Assembly: GCA_003245835.1 (NCBI GenBank)
Contig: QKCC01000054.1
Coordinates: 1 to 32,421 of the forward strand
Length of the DNA stretch: 32,421 nucleotides
Source: Spirochaetales bacterium
GTDB lineage: Bacteria > Spirochaetota > Spirochaetia > UBA9216
Reading direction: 5' to 3'
Below are positions 16,669 through 23,804 of the stretch, one piece after another (position 1 is the stretch's first letter; each line of letters opens with the position of its first letter). Below the pieces are notes generated by a model. The model searched no databases. It saw only the letters and a program-made list of their open reading frames with translations, and was not told the origin of the DNA. The translations under genes were made by a program, and so were the position numbers.

Positions 16669-17625
16669 CTACCACTCAGGAGGAGTAAAAGAATCAATGT
16701 TTGACAGATCAACTATATCGAGCGGGATGAAGTTTACAACCTTTGCAGGTTTTCCGCCGTCAAGGATAGTCTTCGCAGTTTCCATCTCGATCATTGCCAT
16801 GTTCTCGAAGTTCTGCATGATTGTAACGCTCTGCCTTCCGCTTCTAACCTGGTCGAATCCAGCCCGGTTTCCGTCAACACCAACAATGAACTTGCCCTTC
16901 ATACCTGCGGCATCAAGTGCATTGAGAATACCTGTGGCTCCGCCGTCCCAGTGACAGAAAATACCATCGATCTGATCACCCCATTTTACAATCATGTCTT
17001 CCATGATCATCATTGCCTGGTTTGTGTCCCACTGCTGACAGGCTTTGTAGTCAATAACTTCAATTTTGGATCCGGCAATTTTCTTGTTAAAGCCGTCATG
17101 GCGTTTGATCTGGGCATCGTGACCTGACTGACCGCCTATCTCAACAACCTTTGCGCCGTTGGGGAATTTATTCAGGAAGGCCTGACCCGCAGCCTCTCCG
17201 GCCATCAGGTCGTTAACTCCTACGAAGAAGTCACGAGCTTTATCAGCACTTTCAGCCGGAACGTCTGATGAGAACATTCCCACTACAACGCCTGCGCTTT
17301 TTGCTTTTATCAGAGCCGGAATAACGGCATTGATATCATTCGGGTTAACAAAAATTGCGTCGAATTTCTGTGCTACAGCATTGTTGATCAGCTGAGTCTC
17401 AACCTGGGCATCGCCCTTTCCGTCGAGAATTGTTATATCGATATTATACTCAGCGGCATGTTTTTCAAACATCTTAGCAGCAAATGCCTGTGACGGGTTT
17501 GCAATTTCTCCCGGAATAAAGGCAGCCTTGTACATTCCTGAACCCGATTCCTGTGTTCCGGCGGCGAAAGCCATCGTGCCGACCAATAATACTACGCAAA
17601 CCAGCGCAATCAATTTTTTCCTCAT
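16669..17625 (-). CDS. Periplasmic sugar-binding protein of the ABC transporter
   Basis: The 318-residue precursor has a lysine-rich start and a hydrophobic core (LIALVCVVLLVGTMAFA), followed by AAGTQES with no lipobox cysteine, so signal peptidase I cleavage is expected. The mature part is a ribose/galactose-type (type I, RbsB-like) binding protein with NPNDINAVIPAL, the VGVDGNRAG segment and a late QNFENMA stretch. The ATG at 17625 has GGAGG 6 bases upstream; an in-frame TTG four codons earlier lies inside that ribosome site and is rejected. It is the second gene of the operon. The AAGTQE-like processing region resembles spirochaete binding proteins. Confidence 0.92.
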   Translation of the reverse strand: MRKKLIALVCVVLLVGTMAFAAGTQESGSGMYKAAFIPGEIANPSQAFAAKMFEKHAAEYNIDITILDGKGDAQVETQLINNAVAQKFDAIFVNPNDINAVIPALIKAKSAGVVVGMFSSDVPAESADKARDFFVGVNDLMAGEAAGQAFLNKFPNGAKVVEIGGQSGHDAQIKRHDGFNKKIAGSKIEVIDYKACQQWDTNQAMMIMEDMIVKWGDQIDGIFCHWDGGATGILNALDAAGMKGKFIVGVDGNRAGFDQVRSGRQSVTIMQNFENMAMIEMETAKTILDGGKPAKVVNFIPLDIVDLSNIDSFTPPEW

Positions 17626-17701
17626 TTTTTCCTCCAAAAATGTTTTTATTTTTATAAACCGTGATTAACTAAATGCGATTTTTAAAACTGTCATGACCTC
17701 C

Positions 17702-18334
17702 TTACTGCATTTTTCCATTAGATTCTGCGTCCGCAGAGACAAACTCTCTCAGGACGGACACAACTAACTCATGATCCTGCTCATCCGGAAGACCGCTTAC
17801 AGTAACCGTTCCTATCACGCCTGTATTTCTGACTATGATTGGGAATGCGCCTCCGAAAGCCGAATACTCCTTACTGTCGATAAAAAAGAGTTCCTCAATC
17901 GACAACTCTTTCTCCCTGATAAGATCCCTGATATAAATTGAGCTCTTGCCGAAACGGTCTGCAACCCGGCTTTTTCTTTTTATCCATTCATCATTGTCAA
18001 CAGATGTCCCTTCACACGCAAAATGAAAAATCTGCTGCCCATGCTTCCTGATATCTATCGATACCGGATAATTTTGAGACTGTGCTTTTTCAACGAGGCG
18101 GAGCCCCAGCTTCAGAGCCGTGTTGTTGGAGAATGAACCGAATTGCAATTCTTCATGTTCAAGATCTCTTGCTTTCGACCAAAAACCGGTTTTCACACTT
18201 CCTCCACCCATAGCTTTCATTTGATAATAATTTTCTTTCGTTTGTGATAGAATACACCACCATTCATCTGCTGTCAAATTTTTTTTCAAAACTCTGAGTT
18301 CCTGCAAATCGCGATTCAAAGTATAGGTTTTCAA
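17702..18334 (-). CDS. UPF0303 / heme-degrading-domain (HbpS/GlcG-like) family protein
   Basis: From about residue 58 (EHEELQFGSFSNNTALKLG) the sequence matches the UPF0303 family, with VSIDIRKHGQQIFH, DNDEWIKRKSRV, GGAFPI and GTVTVSGLP. Relatives of this fold bind small cofactors or act with GlcG-like proteins; the UPF0303 function is not established. Family members are about 160 residues, while this frame gives 210 with an N-terminal extension containing LTADEWWCILSQTKENYY. The TTG start at 18334 has no good ribosome site. A GTG at 18196 preceded by GGAGG would give the standard length, so the true start is uncertain. It is the first gene of the sugar-uptake operon, behind the LacI-type operator, which suggests a role tied to the sugar. 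Confidence 0.75.
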   Translation of the reverse strand: MKTYTLNRDLQELRVLKKNLTADEWWCILSQTKENYYQMKAMGGGSVKTGFWSKARDLEHEELQFGSFSNNTALKLGLRLVEKAQSQNYPVSIDIRKHGQQIFHFACEGTSVDNDEWIKRKSRVADRFGKSSIYIRDLIREKELSIEELFFIDSKEYSAFGGAFPIIVRNTGVIGTVTVSGLPDEQDHELVVSVLREFVSADAESNGKMQ

Positions 18335-18390
18335 GTATTTTTTTACTGTCCGGTAGGCATTTTACTTACGCAATTCCAAAATAATTCAAA

Positions 18391-18404
18391 TGTGTCCGCA
18401 CACA
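18391..18404. promoter_or_regulatory. LacI-type operator in the divergent ABC/GRE intergenic region
   Basis: TGTGTCCGCACACA has five-base arms TGTGT/ACACA around a central CG and differs by one base from the site in front of the GH4 operon (10119-10132). It lies 57 bases upstream of the UPF0303 TTG and about 190 bases upstream of the GRE ATG. A loose TTGAAT box (complement of 18384-18389) touches its edge. The same LacI regulator probably controls this region. Confidence 0.65.
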
Positions 18405-18498
18405 ATTACTGATATCATCCAGAAACAAGATGGCAAGGCAAATATAATACCGATTTTTAATTATTCGCACTGACATGCCGTATTACAATTTAAACTTT

Positions 18499-18525
18499 CA
18501 TATGATAGCTTTTTTTTATCATATG
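18499..18525. promoter_or_regulatory. Inverted repeat upstream of the PflD-like GRE promoter
   Basis: CATATGATA (18499-18507) and TATCATATG (18517-18525) form perfect 9-base arms with a 9-base spacer, covering about -42 to -16 of the predicted start. The arm plus its next base, CATATGATAG, recurs at 27181-27190 upstream of the shikimate-dehydrogenase-like gene. It is a candidate regulator site; the cognate protein is unknown. Confidence 0.5.
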
Positions 18526-18534
18526 TGATATTAT
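18526..18534 (+). promoter_or_regulatory. Extended -10 promoter of the PflD-like GRE operon
   Basis: TGATATTAT fits the extended -10 pattern TGnTATAAT with one mismatch. No good -35 stands 17 bases upstream, which fits an extended -10 type or an activator-dependent promoter. A further inverted repeat (TTGATT 18554-18559, AATCAA 18566-18571) lies in the leader. Confidence 0.5.
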
Positions 18535-18597
18535 AGGCTCTCAAACAGATAAATTGATTTTTTTCAATCAAATAACTCAGGAACAGGGGTGTTTAGA

Positions 18598-20976
18598 ATG
18601 AATATTTCAAAAGAAACATATGACAAACTTTTTTGCACCGACCGTATTCAGAAACTGAAACAGAATATGCTGGATGAACCAAGGTTCATGTCTCTTGAGC
18701 AGGCAAGAATAATTACAGCCTGTTACAAAGAAAACAGCAGTGATTCAAGAGCCATCCTCAGGGCAAAGAGCCTTTCGGCATCCCTTGAAAAGATGACAAT
18801 CAGAATTGATCCGCTCGAACCAATCGTCGGAAACAGAACTCCGGGAGTCAGGGGCGGCGTTGTATTCCCTGAAGCAGGAAGCTCGTGGGTCAATGATGAG
18901 ATTGAAACCCTGCCGACCCGCCCCCAGGACAGGTTCAATGTAAGGACGGAAGATATTGCCGAATTCAGAAACGAGATATATCCGTTCTGGCAGGGAAAAT
19001 GTCTTGAAGACGTAATAAAAGAAAAAAGGGGCGATGAAATCAATGATATTGTCAAAGTCGCAAAGATCAACCAGAAGGATCATGCACAGGGGCACATATG
19101 TCCCGATACGGTTAAATGGCTTAAAACCGGTCCTGCAGGGCTAAAAGCTGAAGCCGAAGCAAAGCTGACTAATGCAATACCGTCCCAAAAAGATTTTTAC
19201 ACAGGCGTTATTATTGTACAGGAAGGCGCTGTAACCTTCATTAAAAGGTACGCAGATCTTGCCGAAAAAATGGCATCAGACCCGGCGAATGCCGAATACC
19301 GCGAAAGCCTGCTTGAGGTCAGCCGAATCTGTACAAAGCTCACGACGGCACCTCCCGAGACCTTCCATGAGGCGCTTCAGTCGTTCTGGTTTCTTTATGT
19401 TATTCTTCAGATGGAATCGAACGCTTCGTCATTCTCGCCGGGACGGGCTGATCAATACCTGTATTCATACTATAAAAGCGATATTGACTCGGGCCTGATA
19501 GATGAGCAGAAAGCGCTCGAACTGATCGAGGCGCTGTGGCTTAAATTCAACCAGGTTGTTTACCTGCGGAATTCGCACAGCGCTAAATATTTTGCGGGCT
19601 TTCCTATTGGGTTCAACGTTGCCTGCGGCGGCCAGAATGAGGACGGCAGTGACGCGGCAAACGCCCTCTCCTACCTCTTCCTAAAAGCCCAGAGCCATAT
19701 TCTTCTTCCGCAGCCGAACCTTTCGGCCAGACTGTTCAGAGGTTCGAGCGACGAATTCGTTGATGAATGCAGCAGAGTAATCGGGCTCGGCAGCGGCATG
19801 CCGCAGATCTTCAACGATGAAGGAGTTATTCCTGCCCTGGTCAACGTCGGAATAAAAGAACCGGACGCGCGTAATTACGCGATTGTCGGCTGTGTAGAGC
19901 TTACAACACACGGAAACAACCTCGGATGGAGCGACGCTGCAATGTTCAACCTGCAGAAAGCGCTCGAACTAACACTCACAAACGGGGTCTGCCTGCTTAC
20001 CGGAAAGCAGATGGGACTTAAAACCGGTACACTTGAAGATTATAAAACATACGCCGATTTGGAAGCCGCCTTTGCGGAACAGCTGAACCACTACATTGAC
20101 CGAATGATTAAGTGCTGCGAGGTTGTTGAAACTACCCACGCCGAAGTTCTGCCGTCCGCCTTTCTTTCGAGCGTGATTGACAACTGCATCGAGAAGGGTC
20201 TTGATGTTACAGCCGGCGGGGCATTCTACAATTATTCGGGAATTCAGGCTATTCAGGTAGCGAATCTCGCGGACAGTCTTGCCGTAATAAAAAAACTGGT
20301 TTACGAAGATAAATCTGTGTCAGCCGCGGAACTGCTTGAAGCCTTGAAAACAGATTGGGAAGGCAAAGAGATCCTCAGACAGAAAGTCCTCAACCGCGTG
20401 CCAAAATACGGAAACGACGTCAAATGGGTTGATGAACTGGGCAACCAATGGATTGAATTCTTCGCACGCAGGCTGACCGGGTATACAAACGCAAGAGGCG
20501 GAGCCTACCACACCGGACTCTATACGGTATCAGCCCACATTCCGATGGGCCAGAACGTAGGAGCTTCCGCCGACGGACGGCGGTCGCAGGACCCGCTGGC
20601 CGACGGCGGAATGTCGGCAATGTATGGACGCGATACCGCCGGACCTACAGCCCTGCTCAAATCCGTATCGAGAATAAACTCGAAAATTGGAAGCAACGGT
20701 ACCCTGCTGAACATGAAATTTACCGCCGATTTTTTCGGCACCGGCGAAAGCATCAAAAAGTTCTCGTCGCTGCTGCGAACATTTATCGACCTCAAGATAA
20801 ATCACATTCAGTTCAATGTGCTGAAGAAGGAAGATCTGGTGGAAGCAAAGCAGCATCCCGAGAAACACTCCGGCCTGACGGTCCGGGTTGCCGGTTATAC
20901 GGCCTATTTTACTGAACTGGCTACGGATCTTCAGGATGAAATAATTGCAAGAACAAGCTACGGGAGTGATATGTGA
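18598..20976 (+). CDS. PflD-like glycyl radical enzyme, probable anhydrohexitol-phosphate lyase
   Basis: The 792-residue enzyme has the thiyl-radical cysteine Cys432 with Glu434 (GCVELTT) and the glycyl radical site at Gly766 (RVAGYTAYF), 26 residues from the end. A single Cys replaces the CysCys pair of pyruvate formate-lyase, so that activity is unlikely. Long stretches match my recollection of E. coli PflD: GNRT near residue 80, PTRPQDRF, QMESNASSFSPGR, YFAGFPIGF, LLPQPNLSAR, PQIFNDE and SNGTLLNMKFT. PflD opens 1,5-anhydromannitol-6-phosphate to 1-deoxyfructose-6-phosphate by radical C-O cleavage. The exact substrate here is inferred. The ATG at 18598 has AGGGG 8 bases upstream; a GTG three codons earlier overlaps that site. 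It is cotranscribed with its activase (4-base overlap) and divergent from the sugar importer. Confidence 0.88.
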   Translation: MNISKETYDKLFCTDRIQKLKQNMLDEPRFMSLEQARIITACYKENSSDSRAILRAKSLSASLEKMTIRIDPLEPIVGNRTPGVRGGVVFPEAGSSWVNDEIETLPTRPQDRFNVRTEDIAEFRNEIYPFWQGKCLEDVIKEKRGDEINDIVKVAKINQKDHAQGHICPDTVKWLKTGPAGLKAEAEAKLTNAIPSQKDFYTGVIIVQEGAVTFIKRYADLAEKMASDPANAEYRESLLEVSRICTKLTTAPPETFHEALQSFWFLYVILQMESNASSFSPGRADQYLYSYYKSDIDSGLIDEQKALELIEALWLKFNQVVYLRNSHSAKYFAGFPIGFNVACGGQNEDGSDAANALSYLFLKAQSHILLPQPNLSARLFRGSSDEFVDECSRVIGLGSGMPQIFNDEGVIPALVNVGIKEPDARNYAIVGCVELTTHGNNLGWSDAAMFNLQKALELTLTNGVCLLTGKQMGLKTGTLEDYKTYADLEAAFAEQLNHYIDRMIKCCEVVETTHAEVLPSAFLSSVIDNCIEKGLDVTAGGAFYNYSGIQAIQVANLADSLAVIKKLVYEDKSVSAAELLEALKTDWEGKEILRQKVLNRVPKYGNDVKWVDELGNQWIEFFARRLTGYTNARGGAYHTGLYTVSAHIPMGQNVGASADGRRSQDPLADGGMSAMYGRDTAGPTALLKSVSRINSKIGSNGTLLNMKFTADFFGTGESIKKFSSLLRTFIDLKINHIQFNVLKKEDLVEAKQHPEKHSGLTVRVAGYTAYFTELATDLQDEIIARTSYGSDM

Positions 20977-21920
20977 AGGGTCTGATATTCGATTTAAAGA
21001 AATTCGCCGTACATGACGGGCCCGGAATCAGGTCGACCCTGTTTTTGAAGGGCTGCCCTCTAAACTGCATCTGGTGTCATAACCCGGAGGGAATCAGAAA
21101 AACTAAAAACCTTTGGTTTTTTGACAGCAAGTGCATTGACTGCGGAACGTGCATCGCAGTATGCCCCCGTAAAGCCCTTTCACGGAACAAAAAAGATAGA
21201 CCGGTAATAATTATCGACCACGATGCCTGTGATCTCTGCGGACTCTGCACCGAGGAATGCCCGACAAAGGCGATTTGCTTCGACAGCTGGGAGGTCGAGG
21301 CAGATCAGGCCGTGGAAGAACTGCTTCAGGACCGGCTCTTCTACGAAAAGTCCGGGGGCGGTGTTACCCTGTCCGGCGGAGATCCGACCGTACAGTACAA
21401 GTTCAGCCTTGAGGTTCTCAAAAAATGCAAAGAAGCCGGGGTTCACACAGCTATAGAGACATCAATGTACGCGAAAGAAGCAATATTCAGGTCCTTCTTT
21501 GATGTTGTGGACCTGTTTATTGTTGACCTGAAGATTTTCAACAACGAAGATCATAAAAAATATACCGGAACCGATAATTCGCTCATTCATTCAAATTTCA
21601 GGATCCTTGTTGAAGAAGAAAAGAATCTGCTGGTCAGGATTCCGCTGATTCCCGGAATTACTGCAACCGACGCGAATATTGCCGATATCGGCTCATTCGT
21701 ACACTCAGTATCCGCCGAAGTTGAAATCGAACTGATCAACTTCAACCCGCTTGCTGAAAACAAATACAGACTGATAGGAAAAGATCACGAATTTCTGACT
21801 GTAATGAAGCCCTACACGGAAGAAGAGCTTGACCATTTCTATTCAATTCTTTCGAAAATAGGCATCAGGACAAAAAGGGAATCGGCAATTTCAATGATTC
21901 AAACCGGGAAAGGAGAATAA
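20973..21920 (+). CDS. Glycyl-radical enzyme activating enzyme (radical SAM)
   Basis: The 315-residue enzyme has the radical-SAM motif Cys28-x3-Cys32-x2-Cys35 (GCPLNCIWC) preceded by HDGPGIRS. An inserted ferredoxin domain follows with two [4Fe-4S] motifs, CIDCGTCIAVC (54-64) and CDLCGLCTEEC (86-96). A GGVTLSGGDP stretch near residue 125 binds SAM. This is the layout of activases of non-PFL glycyl radical enzymes such as PflC, YbiY and CutD. It installs the radical on the GRE glycine under anaerobic conditions. Its GTG start overlaps the GRE stop (GTGA) with GGGAG upstream, so the two proteins are translationally coupled. It is the only activase in the window, though two GREs are present. Confidence 0.92.
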   Translation: MKGLIFDLKKFAVHDGPGIRSTLFLKGCPLNCIWCHNPEGIRKTKNLWFFDSKCIDCGTCIAVCPRKALSRNKKDRPVIIIDHDACDLCGLCTEECPTKAICFDSWEVEADQAVEELLQDRLFYEKSGGGVTLSGGDPTVQYKFSLEVLKKCKEAGVHTAIETSMYAKEAIFRSFFDVVDLFIVDLKIFNNEDHKKYTGTDNSLIHSNFRILVEEEKNLLVRIPLIPGITATDANIADIGSFVHSVSAEVEIELINFNPLAENKYRLIGKDHEFLTVMKPYTEEELDHFYSILSKIGIRTKRESAISMIQTGKGE

Positions 21921-21921
21921 A

Positions 21922-23745
21922 ATGTTAAAAAGTCTGATTAAAACCGCTGAAGCCGGAGAACCCGTTTATATCAATACCGTGTACGATTACCTGAGTTCCG
22001 TCCCGGAATCTGAAATAAAGACTCTTCACTGTATACTGACCCTGCTTGAAGCGGATGATCAACGGTATTTTCCAATAAAGATTCCGGCAGTTTTGAAGAA
22101 CGAAGCTGAATCCAAATTCATCAGCGAGTACGTATGGGCAGAAATATACAATATCCTTTCGAGCCTCGGCGGCAAGCGAATGGACATTTATATCAAACCG
22201 GAAGACACCAGTCTGTATGAATTGGCGGAAAATCTGAATTCCGTTTTCGGCATCGGAAAATCCAGGTCAGCGCGCACAGGCTACGGACGATGCATTAACG
22301 TCATCGACCGGATGCTCGATACGCTGAGTCCCGAATCTGACAGATTCAGCTTTGTTATTCATACAGCCGAAAAAGTGCCGGTACCAGTACCGGTAACAGC
22401 CGCTCCGTCCACCGGGAAAAACGAGATGGACATTTACAGAAGGGTAACCTCAGGCATGGAAGGTAAACTGCTGTGCGGAATAGACGTCGGAGGAACCGAC
22501 ATAAAAATAGTACTCGTCAAAGACGGAAGCATCATATGCTACAAGGAATACGACTGGTTCCCCGCAAAGTTTACCACCTCAGTGCAGCTTGTTGATCCCA
22601 TATGCCTGATAGTAAGGCTGATGAGAGCCCGGGCGACGCTCGATATGTATACCGGCGCAGATACAGCAGCTGCTGAAAAAAGGATGAACGAAGCCCTTGA
22701 TATTTCGGCGTCTGAAGAGCAGATGCTGACAGCCTGTAAGACAATCGAAAACCTGCCAGGTATAAAGGCAGCGGAGATTGACGGGGTCGGAATGTGCTTT
22801 CCGGATGTCGTCGTCAGCAATAAAATCGTCGGCGGAGAGGTATATAAAACAAGGGGAATCCGCAACAACCCGGCGATCGATTACGAACAGGATTTTAAAC
22901 AGCTGACCGATCTGAACGACAGGATACGGGAACTGATTAAACCGGGCGGAAATGTCCTGATAATAAACGACGGCCCGATGGCATCATTTACTGCCGCGGT
23001 CGAAATTGCGGCCTCGGGTTCAATCGAAAACATCAAAAACGGCGTATTCGCGCACACGCTCGGTACAGAGCTCGGAACCGGCTGGGTGACCGAGGACGGC
23101 CGCATTCCGGACATCCCGCTTGAGGTCTATAATTTTATCATTGACCTCGGCAGTTACGGCGAAAGAAGGTATGAACCCGACGACCTGCGCAGCCTGAATA
23201 ATTTCAATACCGGGCTTCCGGGAACTCTTCAGAAATACACAAGCCAGAGCGGTGTATTCCGCCTTGCGCTGAAATACTTTCCGAACCAAAGGCCTGATCT
23301 GTTTAAGGAATTGATGGAACTCGGTTTTGTAGCGGAAACGGCTAATGACGGCCTAAAAGGATACTATGTCCCGACTGAACCGAAAGACATGCGCAAACCC
23401 TTCCTTGAACATATGATGGCCCTGCCCGAACGCGAAAACGACGAGGTGAATGACCGTATCTGGCGTGAAATCGGGGAATTCCTTGCAGTAACCTGGATCG
23501 AAACTGAAAAAATCCTGAAACCCCTTGCAGAACCGCGAATACTTTTCGGCCGTCTTGTAAAGCGAAGGCGGTGCTTCGAACTAATGTGTGAAGGCGCGGA
23601 AAAAATCAAAAAGGATATACAGCTGAAGGTTGCCGATTCCGGGATTTCAAACACCCCGCTGATGAAGCAGCTTGAAGCCGATCCGCATTTTACAGTGGCC
23701 CAGTTTGCCCAGGCAGTCGGAGCGGTTTATTTCGCAAACAGGTAA
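21922..23745 (+). CDS. 607-residue ROK/ASKHA-fold protein with an unrecognised N-terminal domain
   Basis: Residues 187-193 (IDVGGTD) are the phosphate loop of the sugar-kinase/ROK fold. Asn349-Asp350 (IINDGPMA) occupies the place of the catalytic aspartate, and LGTELGTGW (380-388) resembles the ROK segment LGTGxGxG. The C-terminal 200 residues, with a YTSQSGVFRLAL stretch, are longer than in ordinary ROK kinases and I cannot place them. The first 160 residues are helical and soluble-looking and do not resemble a helix-turn-helix I know. A Val-Pro repeat linker (VPVPVPVTAAP, about 154-164) joins them to the kinase fold. The usual ROK zinc motif is absent. One base separates it from the activase stop, and it is the third gene of the GRE operon. 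I infer a dedicated kinase or a sugar sensor for the GRE pathway; the reaction is unknown. Confidence 0.75.
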   Translation: MLKSLIKTAEAGEPVYINTVYDYLSSVPESEIKTLHCILTLLEADDQRYFPIKIPAVLKNEAESKFISEYVWAEIYNILSSLGGKRMDIYIKPEDTSLYELAENLNSVFGIGKSRSARTGYGRCINVIDRMLDTLSPESDRFSFVIHTAEKVPVPVPVTAAPSTGKNEMDIYRRVTSGMEGKLLCGIDVGGTDIKIVLVKDGSIICYKEYDWFPAKFTTSVQLVDPICLIVRLMRARATLDMYTGADTAAAEKRMNEALDISASEEQMLTACKTIENLPGIKAAEIDGVGMCFPDVVVSNKIVGGEVYKTRGIRNNPAIDYEQDFKQLTDLNDRIRELIKPGGNVLIINDGPMASFTAAVEIAASGSIENIKNGVFAHTLGTELGTGWVTEDGRIPDIPLEVYNFIIDLGSYGERRYEPDDLRSLNNFNTGLPGTLQKYTSQSGVFRLALKYFPNQRPDLFKELMELGFVAETANDGLKGYYVPTEPKDMRKPFLEHMMALPERENDEVNDRIWREIGEFLAVTWIETEKILKPLAEPRILFGRLVKRRRCFELMCEGAEKIKKDIQLKVADSGISNTPLMKQLEADPHFTVAQFAQAVGAVYFANR

Positions 23746-23778
23746 AAAATAAAAAGGATTGCCGGTCTTCGGCAATCC
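23744..23778 (-). terminator. Terminator of the YbiW-like GRE gene
   Basis: GGATTGCCG (23756-23764) pairs with CGGCAATCC (23770-23778). Read on the minus strand, a T-rich tract (complement of 23744-23755) follows. It overlaps the last codons of the facing 607-residue gene. A second, imperfect 9-bp hairpin covers the GRE stop codon at 23798-23818. Confidence 0.85.
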
Positions 23779-23804
23779 CCTGCGTTGCAATTCGCGGCAG
23801 ACTC

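Noticed and set aside
17626-17701. Nine-codon frame (MTVLKIAFS) after GGAGG between the UPF0303 and binding-protein genes
   Set aside because: The ribosome site is only two bases from the ATG and nothing else supports a peptide; it may be a chance frame.
18598-20976. Annotation as pyruvate formate-lyase
   Set aside because: The active site has GCVE with one cysteine, not the adjacent CysCys of PFL, and the wider sequence resembles PflD.
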